Below, in pieces: positions 8,669 to 18,036 of a DNA stretch of 64,000 nt. The DNA is taken from assembly GCA_900016875.1 (NCBI GenBank), contig FCNR01000028.1, positions 62,001 through 126,000 of the forward strand. Direction: 5' to 3'. Position 1 is the first letter of the stretch. The number at the start of each line of letters is the position of its first letter. Source of the DNA: Eubacteriaceae bacterium CHKCI004 (GTDB taxonomy: Bacteria > Bacillota > Clostridia > Lachnospirales > Lachnospiraceae). The notes below the pieces were generated by a model that made no database searches, was not told where the DNA came from, and saw only the letters and a program-made list of their open reading frames with translations. The translations under genes were made by a program, and so were the position numbers.

Positions 8669-9249
8669 TTAGAGTATCTGTGGATCGTCACAGTTTGCGA
8701 CAGGTACAGAAAAGACTTGGAAAAATGGAAAAGAAAGCGCCCGCAGTCATATCTGCGGCGCTCAATGACACAGCCAGAACAGGCCGAGTGATGCTGACAA
8801 ACGAAGCGCGCACAAGATACGTTGTGAAAACTGGTGCATCCAAGAAAAATATGACGATTAAGCGTGCAACATATAGTTCTTTGCAGGCAATAATAACCGC
8901 CCAGGGGAAGACAATAGGATTGTCGAAATTTAAGGCAACAGCTCCTTACAGCGGGGCGAAAGGACAGGTTCTTAAATCGAGTGGACTGAAAGCATTGGTA
9001 AACAGTCAAGGAAATAAAGCGTTTGCGGCAGGTGTTACAACAGGACACCCAGGCGTAGTCCATTCTGGCATTTTTCAAAGAAAAGGGAAAAACAGATACC
9101 CGATCAAAGAACTGCAAGGCCCATCTTCAGCAAAGATGATTGAGGTAGTTTACGAAGGAAAAAGGAATGTGAGAAAGGCGGTAAAACCTGAAATTGAGAA
9201 GACATTGAAAAAGAATATTGACCGACAAATACGAAGGTGGGTGAAATAA
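8665..9249 (+). CDS. Minor tail protein Z-like (tail completion)
   Basis: A 194-residue basic protein resembling the lambda gpZ/prophage minor tail Z family, needed to complete tails for proper joining. Typical features are the early RLGKMEKKAPAVISAALNDT helix, the RYVVKTGASKKNMTIKRAT segment and a late HPGVVHSGIFQRKGK motif. It starts in the ATGA overlap with the previous gene, and the next gene begins 3 bases after its stop. Confidence 0.65.
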   Translation: MIRVSVDRHSLRQVQKRLGKMEKKAPAVISAALNDTARTGRVMLTNEARTRYVVKTGASKKNMTIKRATYSSLQAIITAQGKTIGLSKFKATAPYSGAKGQVLKSSGLKALVNSQGNKAFAAGVTTGHPGVVHSGIFQRKGKNRYPIKELQGPSSAKMIEVVYEGKRNVRKAVKPEIEKTLKKNIDRQIRRWVK

Positions 9250-9252
9250 GGA

Positions 9253-9729
9253 ATGACACCATTAATGCTTTATGACGATCTCATCACAGAGATTGAAGGC
9301 ATCCTGAAGGACGTAGTGACAAAAAGTACCGCTGGAGAGAGCGTGGTGGGCGTGAAGGGATACAAATATCGCCTCCCGCTGGTAACCGCTGATGATGAGG
9401 ATGAATCTCAGTTCTTTCCATATTTCCTTGTCCGACTTTCAGAGGGAAAGACCGAGGATGATGATAGCCCGTGGCTGGTCACTGCGGACATTATTCTTGG
9501 TGTCTGTGAGAATAATAAGGATATTCCGGGGCATGAGCATATCATGGTCATGATCCAGAGGATTACGGACCGGTTCGCGGCAGAGCCGCTATTGAATCAT
9601 AAGTTCCGGGCGGAGCAAAATATGGAGTGGGCAGTCCAGGATGAAGACACCTACCCATTTTATTTTGGAGGCGTAGAGATTAAATTCAGAATACCAAAGA
9701 TAGGAAGGAGGATACCAGAGTATGAATAA
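9253..9729 (+). CDS. Probable tail terminator/completion protein
   Basis: A 158-residue acidic protein in the slot where tail terminator proteins (gpU/HK97 gp10-like) lie. It alternates an N-terminal helix (MLYDDLITEIEGILKDVV) with beta strands (PYFLVRLSEG, WLVTADIILGVCENN, YFGGVEIKFRIPKIG). No motif gives a firm family. Its end overlaps the next gene by 8 bases. Called from position and fold impression. Confidence 0.45.
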   Translation: MTPLMLYDDLITEIEGILKDVVTKSTAGESVVGVKGYKYRLPLVTADDEDESQFFPYFLVRLSEGKTEDDDSPWLVTADIILGVCENNKDIPGHEHIMVMIQRITDRFAAEPLLNHKFRAEQNMEWAVQDEDTYPFYFGGVEIKFRIPKIGRRIPEYE

Positions 9730-10030
9730 AGAAAAAAAAGGGACGAATGCAACTGAGACAGCAAAGCCGAGAGCGTCAGTGCGAAAGAGTGCGGAAAAAG
9801 AACCTGTCATGTATGTTGGTCCCACTGTAAATGGAATCGGCATACAGAACAGAGTTTATACAGAAATACCGGAAAGTGCGAAGGAGCTGTTCCAGAAAGC
9901 CCCGGAGCTTAGAAACCTCTTCGTTCCGGTCCTGGAGTATCCGGCGGCTTGTCGGATGCTGCGCGAGCGAAGAGGATATATTTACAGCGCATTCATGAGG
10001 GCGTTGGATTTTAAGAATGGAGGAAGATAG
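9722..10030 (+). CDS. Conserved phage protein before tail sheath, function unknown
   Basis: A 102-residue protein. The first 30 residues are a Lys/Thr/Ala-rich disordered lead; the rest is a compact domain (MYVGPTVNGIGIQNRVYTEI ... YSAFMRALDFKNGGR). It starts within the previous gene and ends 3 bases before the sheath ATG. Short proteins of this type often precede sheath genes in clostridial myoviruses, but I know no assigned function. Confidence 0.5.
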   Translation: MNKEKKGTNATETAKPRASVRKSAEKEPVMYVGPTVNGIGIQNRVYTEIPESAKELFQKAPELRNLFVPVLEYPAACRMLRERRGYIYSAFMRALDFKNGGR

Positions 10031-10033
10031 TCA

Positions 10034-11479
10034 ATGAAGCATGGAGTTTATATTGAAGAACAGGGGACGGCGCTCACCGCGCCCATTACCGGAAACGCAT
10101 CGATCCAGGTGGTGATCGGTACCGCGCCGGTTCATATGGTGGCGGACCCGGCGGCGGCAGTGAACGTCCCGATTCTTGCAAATTCGGCTGCAGAAGCCAT
10201 GGCGGCATTGGGATATGTAGATGATTTTGAAAATTACACACTCTGCCAGACCATGTATGTCACAAATAACCTTTTCCAGGTTTCTCCGGTTGTATATATC
10301 AACGTGCTTGACCCGTCAAAACACAACAAAGAGATGACGACGGAAAGTGTGACAGTAGAAAAACTGCAGGCAAAGATTCCGGAAAAAGGAGTGATTCCTT
10401 CCATGCTGGTCCTCGAAAACGGTGATCAGACTCTTACGGCAGGAACGGATTATACCACGGAATTTGATACAGATGGGACGCTTTTAATCAATCTGATTAG
10501 CGGTGGAAAGGGGCAGAATGCTCAGACACTGTCTGTTTCTGGAAAAGTTGTGGATCCGAGTGTGGTAACCAAGACCGATATTATCGGAAGCTACAACGTG
10601 GCGAGTGGAAAAGAAACCGGAATGGAATTGATCCGCCAGGTTTACCCAAAGCTTGGTGTGGTCCCAGGGCTCCTTCTTGCGCCGGGGTGGTCGCAAGAGC
10701 CGGAAGTAGGAATTGCGCTGGCGGCAAAGGCAGCAAATATCAATGGCGTTTTTAAAGCCATGGCTGTCCTCGATCTGGACACTGCCACGGCTACTAAATA
10801 TACCGATTGCAAAGAAGTAAAAGAGGGCAGCGGATTCACTTCGGAATTTTGCTATCCGACATGGCCTTGTTATAAGGTGGGAGACTATATTCTTGCCGGG
10901 TCAGCGGTGAATGCCGCGCGGATTGCATATACAGATGCTGAAAACGATGATGTTCCAAGCGTGTCCCCGTCAAATAAGTTACTGGGCGTCACAGGGACAT
11001 GCCTGGCAGACGGAACAGAGGTCAATCTTGACCAGGATCAGGCGAACGTGGTAAACAGCTACGGTGTGGCGACAGCCATAAACATGAATGGATGGAAACT
11101 CTGGGGAAATTACACAGGAGCATACCCATCCAGCGCAGATCCAAAGGATATCTGGCTGCCGGTTCGCCGGATGTTTAACTGGCATGGCAATACATTCATC
11201 CAGGCATATTTTGACAAAGTAGATGACCCGATGAATCAGGTCCTGATTGAAAGCGTGGTTGACTCGGAAAATATCCGCTGTGCGGCTTATGCTCCAGATA
11301 AATGGGCCGGCGCGAGCATTCAGTATTTAAAGAGCGATAATCCGGACACAGATATCCTGGCAGGAAAAATGACTTTCCGCCAGAGCATTGCTCCATATAC
11401 ACCGGCACAGGAGATCAATAATATCTTATCTTATGATACAGCGCTGCTTTCAAGCACTCTGATAGGAGGAGGTGAATAG
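10034..11479 (+). CDS. Contractile tail sheath protein, P2 gpFI-like
   Basis: Forms the contractile outer tube and identifies the phage as a myovirus. The 481-residue protein begins with the sheath signature (HGVYIEEQGTALTAPITGN) followed by VVIGTAP. The central part carries ILAGSAVNAARIAYTDAEND, and the C-terminal part FNWHGNTFIQAYFDKVDDPM and IASYTPAQ-like GKMTFRQSIAPYTPAQEINN, all expected in sheath proteins. The tube gene follows after 2 bases. High confidence. Confidence 0.92.
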   Translation: MKHGVYIEEQGTALTAPITGNASIQVVIGTAPVHMVADPAAAVNVPILANSAAEAMAALGYVDDFENYTLCQTMYVTNNLFQVSPVVYINVLDPSKHNKEMTTESVTVEKLQAKIPEKGVIPSMLVLENGDQTLTAGTDYTTEFDTDGTLLINLISGGKGQNAQTLSVSGKVVDPSVVTKTDIIGSYNVASGKETGMELIRQVYPKLGVVPGLLLAPGWSQEPEVGIALAAKAANINGVFKAMAVLDLDTATATKYTDCKEVKEGSGFTSEFCYPTWPCYKVGDYILAGSAVNAARIAYTDAENDDVPSVSPSNKLLGVTGTCLADGTEVNLDQDQANVVNSYGVATAINMNGWKLWGNYTGAYPSSADPKDIWLPVRRMFNWHGNTFIQAYFDKVDDPMNQVLIESVVDSENIRCAAYAPDKWAGASIQYLKSDNPDTDILAGKMTFRQSIAPYTPAQEINNILSYDTALLSSTLIGGGE

Positions 11480-11481
11480 GG

Positions 11482-12006
11482 ATGAGCATCATAATCCCTG
11501 AAGTATTAAATCATTACAATGTTTACGATGACAGAGCCAATAAACTGATTGGAGTTTCCGGGGAAATTGAATTACCGGAACTGGAGGCGCTGAATGATAC
11601 CGTCGAAGGGGCAGGCGTTCTTGGCGAAATCGAAGACCCGGTTACTGGACAGTTTGGATCCGCGACAATCAAAATTCCGTTTTCAGTTCTTTATGGTGAC
11701 ATGTTCAATTTGATGGATACGACCAACCCGCCGCAGTTGACACTCCGGCAGTCTGTGCAGGGAATGGATCCGACGACAGGGGCGACAAGTTACTATCCGG
11801 TAAAAATTGTAGTAAGAGGCAAAGCCAAAACTACGAATCTCGGAAAAGTAGTAAAAGGGAAAAAAGGTGAACCGGAAATTGAGCTGGAAATCCTTTATAT
11901 CAAGGTCATGATCAATAATCAGACCACATTGGAGCTGGATAAACTGAATTTTAAGTTTGTATTAAATGGAAAGGATATGCTTGCAGGTATCCGTTCCCAG
12001 ATTTAA
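11482..12006 (+). CDS. Major tail tube protein, P2 gpFII-like
   Basis: Builds the inner tube inside the sheath. The 174-residue length matches P2 FII (172). The sequence fits the family: N-terminal IIPEVLNHYNVYDDRANKLIG, the GVSGEIELPELEAL strand and a C-terminal LYIKVMINNQTTLELDKLNF strand pair. It is preceded by ggaggaggtgaatagg and followed closely by the tail chaperone gene, the standard sheath-tube-chaperone order. Confidence 0.92.
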   Translation: MSIIIPEVLNHYNVYDDRANKLIGVSGEIELPELEALNDTVEGAGVLGEIEDPVTGQFGSATIKIPFSVLYGDMFNLMDTTNPPQLTLRQSVQGMDPTTGATSYYPVKIVVRGKAKTTNLGKVVKGKKGEPEIELEILYIKVMINNQTTLELDKLNFKFVLNGKDMLAGIRSQI

Positions 12007-12018
12007 GGAGGAAGAAGC

Positions 12019-12360
12019 ATGGCAGAAGAAGTAATGGTAATGAAAAGTGGTACAACCAAAAACGAAGACGGGGACAATATTTTAACATTGTCCAGAACAT
12101 ATGACTTTGAAGGAGAGAAAATCACCAAATTAGATTTTTCAGGATTGGAAAATTTGACAGCCGAAGATATGATCCAGGCAAACAAAGTGGTTTCGACATC
12201 GGGGTCGGTATCTATCATCCCTGAACAGGATTTATATTATACTCTCGTTATTGCATCGAGAACTACTGGCCGTCCGATAGAATTTTTTAAAGCGCTCAAG
12301 CCAAAAGACGCGATCAAAGTTAAAAATATCGTGACGGCTTTTTTCTACGGAACGGAATAA
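12019..12360 (+). CDS. Tail assembly chaperone, P2 gpE-like (zero-frame product)
   Basis: A 113-residue cytoplasmic chaperone for the tape measure protein, not part of the finished virion. Features are the early acidic/Thr-rich strand segment (ILTLSRTYDFEGEKITKLDF), SGLENLTAEDMIQANK and a C-terminal FFKALKPKDAIKVKNIVTAF helix. The last codons contain a perfect slippery heptamer (12339-12345), so a longer -1 product is also expected (see next entry). Position between tube and tape measure is diagnostic for the gpE/gpG class. Confidence 0.8.
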   Translation: MAEEVMVMKSGTTKNEDGDNILTLSRTYDFEGEKITKLDFSGLENLTAEDMIQANKVVSTSGSVSIIPEQDLYYTLVIASRTTGRPIEFFKALKPKDAIKVKNIVTAFFYGTE

Positions 12361-12521
12361 GGATAAGCGATACATACGAACTTCGGAAAGTTTGCATTTT
12401 ACTCGCTCAGAACCTGATGACAGGCCTGGATTATATTTTCAGCCTGTCATTTTTTGATATCCTTGATTTATGCGAGGACCTGAAAGAGATACGCAAGGAG
12501 GCGGAAAAAGGAAAGCCATGA
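12339..12521 (+). other. Programmed -1 frameshift site and E'-like extension
   Basis: The zero frame reads GCT TTT TTC at 12337-12345, giving the heptamer T TTT TTC in the correct phase for a -1 slip. In the -1 frame the sequence stays open for 58 codons (LRNGIRISDTYELRK ... EIRKEAEKGKP) and stops at TGA 12519-12521, overlapping the tape measure ATG at 12518. The fused protein would be about 167 residues, matching gpE+E' of P2 and gpGT of lambda. A stem-loop (GACAGGC 12419-12425 with GCCTGTC 12442-12448) lies downstream. Without frameshifting this stretch would be unexplained. Confidence 0.8.
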
Positions 12522-15500
12522 GCGACTATAAGATAGCGATAAAAATAGCCGGTGAGCTGGAAAGTTCGTTCAGGGCAGCGCTGAAAGGGGCGCAAAGTGG
12601 CATCAATGGTCTGGCAAAGGTCGGAAAGATGGGAGCTACGGCCTTTGCAGCAAGTGCCGCCGCCATAGGATCTCTGGCAGCCGCCGGCATAAATGCAGGA
12701 ATAGAATATGAACAGGCTTTTGCTGGTGTCAAGAAAACAGTAGATGCAACAGAAGCGGAACTGCAGGAATTAAGTCAGGGGATCCGGGATATGGCAAAGG
12801 AGATGCCTACATCCGCAACAGAGATTGCGGCTGTGGCAGAAGCCGCTGGACAGTTAGGTATCCAGACCGGGAATATCCTTGGATTTACTGAGACTATGGT
12901 AATGCTCGGAGACTCCACAAATATGAGCGCGGATGAAGCGGCGACGTCCCTGGCCCGCCTTGCAAATATCACCGGAATGCCGCAAAGCAATTTTGACAGG
13001 CTGGGTTCGACAATCGTAGCCCTGGGAAATAACTTTGCGACAACCGAAGGCGAGATTACAGCGATGGGCCTGAGAATTGCCGGAGCTGGTTCGCAGGTCG
13101 GCATGTCGGAAGCGCAAATAATGTCTTTTTCTGCAGCATTAAGCTCGGTCGGCATTGAAGCAGAAGCGGGAGGTTCTTCGTTCAGTACGCTTTTATCCAA
13201 TATGCAGCTCGCAGTGGAGACGGGAAGCGAATCCTTGCAGCAATTCGCCAGCGTGGCTGGGATGAGTTCTTCGGAATTTAAAAAATCATTCCAAAGTGAT
13301 GCAGCCGGGGCAATCGCCAGCTTTATCAAGGGATTGTCAGAGAGTGAAAAAGAAGGAAAGAGTGCAATCGCTGTCCTGGATGAAATGGGAATCACGGAGA
13401 TCAGGATGCGAGATATGCTGCTGAGAGCTTCCGGCGCATCAGATACATTTACAGAAGCCCTGGAGATGGGAACGGAAGCCTGGGACGAAAATGTGGCTCT
13501 GGCCAACGAAGCGAACCAGAGATACCAGACCATGGGAAGCCGACTGGCAATGTTAAAGAACAAGGCAAACGACCTGGGCATCACGTTCTATGAAAGTGTG
13601 AACACTCCGATGGGTGAAGTGGTCGATGCAGCGGGAGATGCTCTCGATAATTTGTCAAGTGCTTTTGAGAGCGAGGGTTTTTCCGGGTTGGTGGAGCAAT
13701 TCGGGACAGAACTGGCGAATGCAGTAACGGGTACAGCGAATGCAGCACCGGAAATGATTGATGCGGCAGTAAGCCTGGTGGAATCGTTTATAAGTGGTAT
13801 TGAACAGAACCAGGAAGCCATTACTGATGGACTGGAACGGACAGTAGTGGCGGCTGCATCCGGGCTTATTCGTGTCACGCCAGAACTCGTGGTGATTGGA
13901 GCTGAATTCATAGTTGCCTTGGCACGGGGAGTAGTGGAACACTCACCAGAACTTGCTTCAGCCGCCAAAGAAGCGGTGGGGTATCTCATGGAGGCGGCGA
14001 AAGAAGCGTTCGTAGATTATGTTGACTTTCTGGGAGACGATAGTGTTGCGCCATTTGAAAAGATCATTGCTTTGATTCCGGCAGTGGCGGCAGGATTTGC
14101 AGCTTTTAAGGTCATATCAGGTACTGTCGGATCCGTAAAAGATTTTGTAGATACGATAAAGAACGCCGGGAAAACTGCTCCGGCAGCAGCAAAAGGGATA
14201 GGCAATGCAGGGAATATGATGTCAGCCATGGCAAAGAATATCCTCGGTGCCGGAGTAGGGTTCGGCGCAGCAGCGGCCGGCATGTGGATGTTGGCAGATG
14301 CGGCAATTCGGATCGCAGATGCCGGGCCGGTAGCTCTGGCCGGAATGATAACGATGACGGCCGGTATTGCAGGGCTTATGTACATAGCTTCTACCCTTGG
14401 ACCGAAACTTCAGGCGGGGATGCAAGGGCTTCTTGCGTTTGGGGGAGCTGTGCTGATGGCCGGTGCAGGAATGTCTCTCATGGCCATGGCAGCAACGCAA
14501 CTGGCCAGTGCCGGACCGTTGGCGCTCGCCGGGCTTGCAGTCATGGAAGGCGGGCTGATCGGGATGCTTGCTATTGCAGGAACAATGGGAACCACTCTTG
14601 CGGCAGCGGCGCCAGGGCTTCTTGCATTTGGCGGCGCCATTTTAATGGCTGGAGCCGGAATGGCGATTCTGGCTGCAACAGCAATACAGCTTTCGTCTGC
14701 CGGAACAGGGGCAGTTCTCGTGTTAACGGGATTAGGTGCAGGACTGGCTGTGTTCATGGTAACGGCTGCGCTGTTGGGACCTATGCTGACATCAGCGGCA
14801 GTTGGGTTGGTAGCCTTTGGGGCCGGAATTATTCTGGCGGCCACCGGAATGAACATGATAGCACAGACGGCGATTCAACTTGCGGCAGCAGGACCGACGG
14901 CGCAGATTGCCATGACTCTTCTTGCAGCGGGAGTCCTTGCCTTTGGAGCGGTTGCAGGATTGCTCGCTCCTCTCCTTTTGGCAGGAGCCGGGGCGCTTGC
15001 AGCCTTTGGAGCAGCATTGGCCGTAGTTGGAAGCGCAATGATGATTGTAAGTGCAGCAGCAATGGTTGGAGCATCGGCGCTCATGATGATAGCAGCAGTG
15101 ATGCCACAGTTGGCAGTCTATGGAACAATGGGGGCTGCATCCCTCCTTGCCTTGGGCGCATCGATGACTGTATTTGCAGCCGGAGCGGCATTGGCGGGAG
15201 CCGGAGCAGCGATAGCAGGAGTTGGACTTGCAGTATTAGGGGCGGCGGCCCTGATAGCAGGAGTAGCGTTTGCTCCATTGGCAGTAGAAATGGCAGCTAT
15301 TGGTGCGGCCATAGCAATCATGGCGACCATGGGCGCAACAGCAGCGGCCGGCATGGAATCCCTGAAAAGTTCATCAACAGGGATGATTACCAGCATGGCG
15401 AAACTGGCAGCGTCTCTTGTGGCGCCGACGGCGGCGCTCACCCCATTTGCCGCGGCAGCCGTTGCAGCATCGGTCCCGGCCGCAGCATTGGCGGCGGCGT

Positions 15501-16447
15501 TGGTCCTGACAGTGACAACCATCACAATGATGGCGGCTGCCATTTCAAGAACATCAGCTTCCATTACGGTGCTTTCTGCGACTTTGACATCATTCAGGAC
15601 GACTGCCACAGGAATGAACGTGACGGCAACTTCTATCAGTATGGCGTTTACCAGAATGGCCGCAGGAGTTACTCCTGCAGCAGCGACTATGACATCCGGA
15701 ATGCAGCAGGTCAGCATGAGTATCCAGACAGGGATGCAGCAGGCGCAGTTTGCCACCACACTTGGAATGACACAGATCGTGGCCGTTACCCAGAACGGGG
15801 TAACAATGATGGTGTCGGTGTTCAGGAATGGTGGCAGTCAGATCATTGTGATTGCACAGTCAACTGCCAGCGGAATACGGGCAGCCTTTGTCGGCATTAA
15901 TTTATATTCTTCCGGAGTCAGCATGATGGCCGGTCTTCAGGCCGGCATATCAGCCAGGGGAGCAGCGGTAATTGCAACAGCGAGAAGCATTGCTTCCCAG
16001 GCGGCAGCGGCAGTGAATTCGGCCTTGAAAGTCCATTCTCCATCCAGACTGATGATAGATTCTGGAGAAAATGTGGATGAGGGCCTTATTGTCGGCCTGG
16101 AAAAAAGACGTGGTGCTGTTCAGCAGGCCGCCGTAGCATCCCTGGCAAATCCAGTGATCAATACAAGCCAGAACATTCGGAGCCTCGAAGTACCGGCACC
16201 AGCATCTGCAAGGAGCGCTGTTCTCGGGGAAACCGTTGGAGCTCTTTCCGGAAATGGTGGAGGGAAAAAACAAAAAGGTGGCGACAGCGGCGATTCACCG
16301 ACTTTTGTATTCAGTCCAACTTATCATTTTGAGGGCGAGGCACCGAGCAAGCAAGACATTGTGGAAGCAAACCGGATGAGCCAGAAAGAATTTGAAAAAA
16401 TGATGAAGGAGTATCTGCGTAAGAATAAGAGGACGGCATTCGCATAA
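12518..16447 (+). CDS. Tail tape measure protein
   Basis: Sets tail length and is ejected with the DNA. About 1309 residues from ATG 12518; an upstream ATG at 12470 lies inside the frameshift extension and is rejected. Residues 1-330 carry the conserved TP901-type core (GIEYEQAFAGVKKTVDATEA, TATEIAAVAEAAGQLGIQTG, NLATTEGEI-like ALGNNFATTEGEITAMGLRI). Roughly residues 560-1000 are Ala/Gly-rich hydrophobic segments in imperfect repeats (LLAFGGAILMAGAGMAILA recurring). A C-terminal VHSPSRLMIDSGENVDEGLI segment is typical of tape measures. High confidence. Confidence 0.92.
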   Translation: MSDYKIAIKIAGELESSFRAALKGAQSGINGLAKVGKMGATAFAASAAAIGSLAAAGINAGIEYEQAFAGVKKTVDATEAELQELSQGIRDMAKEMPTSATEIAAVAEAAGQLGIQTGNILGFTETMVMLGDSTNMSADEAATSLARLANITGMPQSNFDRLGSTIVALGNNFATTEGEITAMGLRIAGAGSQVGMSEAQIMSFSAALSSVGIEAEAGGSSFSTLLSNMQLAVETGSESLQQFASVAGMSSSEFKKSFQSDAAGAIASFIKGLSESEKEGKSAIAVLDEMGITEIRMRDMLLRASGASDTFTEALEMGTEAWDENVALANEANQRYQTMGSRLAMLKNKANDLGITFYESVNTPMGEVVDAAGDALDNLSSAFESEGFSGLVEQFGTELANAVTGTANAAPEMIDAAVSLVESFISGIEQNQEAITDGLERTVVAAASGLIRVTPELVVIGAEFIVALARGVVEHSPELASAAKEAVGYLMEAAKEAFVDYVDFLGDDSVAPFEKIIALIPAVAAGFAAFKVISGTVGSVKDFVDTIKNAGKTAPAAAKGIGNAGNMMSAMAKNILGAGVGFGAAAAGMWMLADAAIRIADAGPVALAGMITMTAGIAGLMYIASTLGPKLQAGMQGLLAFGGAVLMAGAGMSLMAMAATQLASAGPLALAGLAVMEGGLIGMLAIAGTMGTTLAAAAPGLLAFGGAILMAGAGMAILAATAIQLSSAGTGAVLVLTGLGAGLAVFMVTAALLGPMLTSAAVGLVAFGAGIILAATGMNMIAQTAIQLAAAGPTAQIAMTLLAAGVLAFGAVAGLLAPLLLAGAGALAAFGAALAVVGSAMMIVSAAAMVGASALMMIAAVMPQLAVYGTMGAASLLALGASMTVFAAGAALAGAGAAIAGVGLAVLGAAALIAGVAFAPLAVEMAAIGAAIAIMATMGATAAAGMESLKSSSTGMITSMAKLAASLVAPTAALTPFAAAAVAASVPAAALAAALVLTVTTITMMAAAISRTSASITVLSATLTSFRTTATGMNVTATSISMAFTRMAAGVTPAAATMTSGMQQVSMSIQTGMQQAQFATTLGMTQIVAVTQNGVTMMVSVFRNGGSQIIVIAQSTASGIRAAFVGINLYSSGVSMMAGLQAGISARGAAVIATARSIASQAAAAVNSALKVHSPSRLMIDSGENVDEGLIVGLEKRRGAVQQAAVASLANPVINTSQNIRSLEVPAPASARSAVLGETVGALSGNGGGKKQKGGDSGDSPTFVFSPTYHFEGEAPSKQDIVEANRMSQKEFEKMMKEYLRKNKRTAFA

Positions 16448-16458
16448 AGGAGGCGGAA

Positions 16459-16755
16459 ATGAAGACATATACTACAATCCAAGGAGACTGCTGGGACTTG
16501 ATCGCCTTTAAGATATATGGCGAAGAAAAATACATGAAACTTCTCGCTGAAGCCAATCTCTCTTTGCTGGATTATCTGATATTTCCGCCTGGAACAGTAA
16601 TCAACGTACCAGACATCCCGGATGATTACGACACAGAGGAAACCGTATTCTGGCGGGATGAAGACGATGAGGACGAAGAGCCTTACTCTTCCGTGGAAGA
16701 GGATGAAGAAGACAATGAACCATATTCCCCAGTAGAGGAGGATGAAGATGAATAA
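16459..16755 (+). CDS. Tail protein X, LysM-like, with acidic tail
   Basis: A 98-residue protein. Residues 1-55 form a LysM-like domain (YTTIQGDCWDLIAFKIYGEE, ending PPGTVINVP), as in P2 gpX and related baseplate hub proteins. The C-terminal 40 residues are almost all acidic, with two copies of an EEPYS(S/P)VEEDE-like unit, an unusual addition. It overlaps the hub gene by 8 bases. Confidence 0.8.
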   Translation: MKTYTTIQGDCWDLIAFKIYGEEKYMKLLAEANLSLLDYLIFPPGTVINVPDIPDDYDTEETVFWRDEDDEDEEPYSSVEEDEEDNEPYSPVEEDEDE

Positions 16756-18022
16756 GGCGAGAAAAGCGGTGCCGCAATTTGAAATCAACGGGAAAAAGGC
16801 AGATCCGGAATTAGATGAGTTTCTGGAAAGTGTAAGTTATGAAGATGTGGCGTCAGGCAGCAGTGATACTCTCAGTGTGAAGCTGAGAAACGACAACATG
16901 AAGTGGATGAAAAAATGGTTCCCAAAAAAAGGAAACAAGATTAAAGGAAAACTGGTGTTTAAAGACTGGAAAAAAGACGGGGTAAATCTAAAGCTGAACT
17001 GCGGAAAATTTACCCTTGACGAAATTAAGTTTTCCGGCGGACCATTGCTGGCAGAAATAGGCGCGGTATCCATTCCAGCAAAAGAATCCTTTAATTCGAG
17101 GGAGCGCACGAAGACCTGGAAAGATGTTACGGTCAAAAAAATCGCCAAGGAAATTGCCAAGCGTTACAATCTGAAACTCTCTTACAGTGGGCCTACGATC
17201 AAAATATCCAGCGTAGAACAGACCGACAAAACGGACAGCGCATTCCTGTATGAACTTTGTGAGAAGTATGGGCTGTCAATGAAAGTATTTAACAATAAGA
17301 TTGTAATTTACGATCAGACAAAGCAGGAAAAGAAGAAGCCAAAAAAGACTTTATATAGGCATTCCTTTGTTGACGATAAATGGGATTATACAGAATCCAT
17401 CGAAGGAACTTACACGGGTGCCCGGATCTCATATAAATCGGGGAAGAGTAGTAAGGAAACCAGCATTTATGTCGGACTGAAAAAAGAAAAAGCGGCCGGA
17501 AGCAGAGTAATGAATATTACAGAAGTAGCAGAAAACCATAGTACAGCATACCATATGGCTGCAGCGAAGGTAAATAAATCCAACGAGAAAGCGGCCACTT
17601 TGTCCGGGGATATCTGGCCAAATCCAAATATATGCGCCGGAATCACTGTGAAGTTATCTGGATTGGGAAAGATTGACGGGAAGTATTTCGTTGATAAAAG
17701 CACAATAGAGATCACGAATTCGGGAACAACACAATCATTAGAAATGCATAAATGCCAGAAGAGACTGACAACTTCCCCGAAATCGAAATCAAAAAAGAAG
17801 AAAGCTGCGGCAAAAGGAAATTATAAAGTAGGGGATGTTGTGAATTTCCATGGAGGTACGCATTACCTGTCTTCTGATTCAGGATCAAAAGGATTTACGG
17901 CAAAAGCAGGTAAAGCGAAGATAACCTTAAAAAAGCCGGGCAAATCCCATCCATACCATCTTATTCATACCGACAGCAACTCCAACGTTTATGGATGGGT
18001 TGATGAAGGTTCATTTGATTGA
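16748..18022 (+). CDS. Baseplate hub protein, P2 gpD-like
   Basis: Central hub of the baseplate that joins the tube to the spike. About 424 residues from ATG 16748, which is better spaced from the gaggagg at 16734 than the ATG at 16742. Typical gpD features are SYEDVASGSSDTLSVKLRN, TFTLDEIKFSGGP-like strands, the WKDVTVKKIAKEIAKRYNLK segment and FLYELCEKYGLSMKVFNNKI. The last 70 residues form a separate SH3-like module (GDVVNFHGGTHYLSSDSGSK) that could bind cell wall or another baseplate part. Confidence 0.82.
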   Translation: MNKARKAVPQFEINGKKADPELDEFLESVSYEDVASGSSDTLSVKLRNDNMKWMKKWFPKKGNKIKGKLVFKDWKKDGVNLKLNCGKFTLDEIKFSGGPLLAEIGAVSIPAKESFNSRERTKTWKDVTVKKIAKEIAKRYNLKLSYSGPTIKISSVEQTDKTDSAFLYELCEKYGLSMKVFNNKIVIYDQTKQEKKKPKKTLYRHSFVDDKWDYTESIEGTYTGARISYKSGKSSKETSIYVGLKKEKAAGSRVMNITEVAENHSTAYHMAAAKVNKSNEKAATLSGDIWPNPNICAGITVKLSGLGKIDGKYFVDKSTIEITNSGTTQSLEMHKCQKRLTTSPKSKSKKKKAAAKGNYKVGDVVNFHGGTHYLSSDSGSKGFTAKAGKAKITLKKPGKSHPYHLIHTDSNSNVYGWVDEGSFD

Positions 18023-18036
18023 GAGAGGGCGTAAAA

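Noticed and set aside
12470-12517. Upstream start for the tape measure protein
   Set aside because: It lies inside the -1 frameshift extension; the ATG at 12518 overlapping that extension's stop is the conserved arrangement.
15118-15759. 213-codon minus-strand frame in the tape measure region
   Set aside because: Ala/Val-rich mirror of the repeat block, no start context or domain.
14284-15900. 538-codon open frame inside the tape measure gene
   Set aside because: Shadow frame in GC-rich, Ala/Gly-coding DNA; its translation is Cys/Arg/Ser-rich with no domain, and the tape measure frame is clearly the real one.
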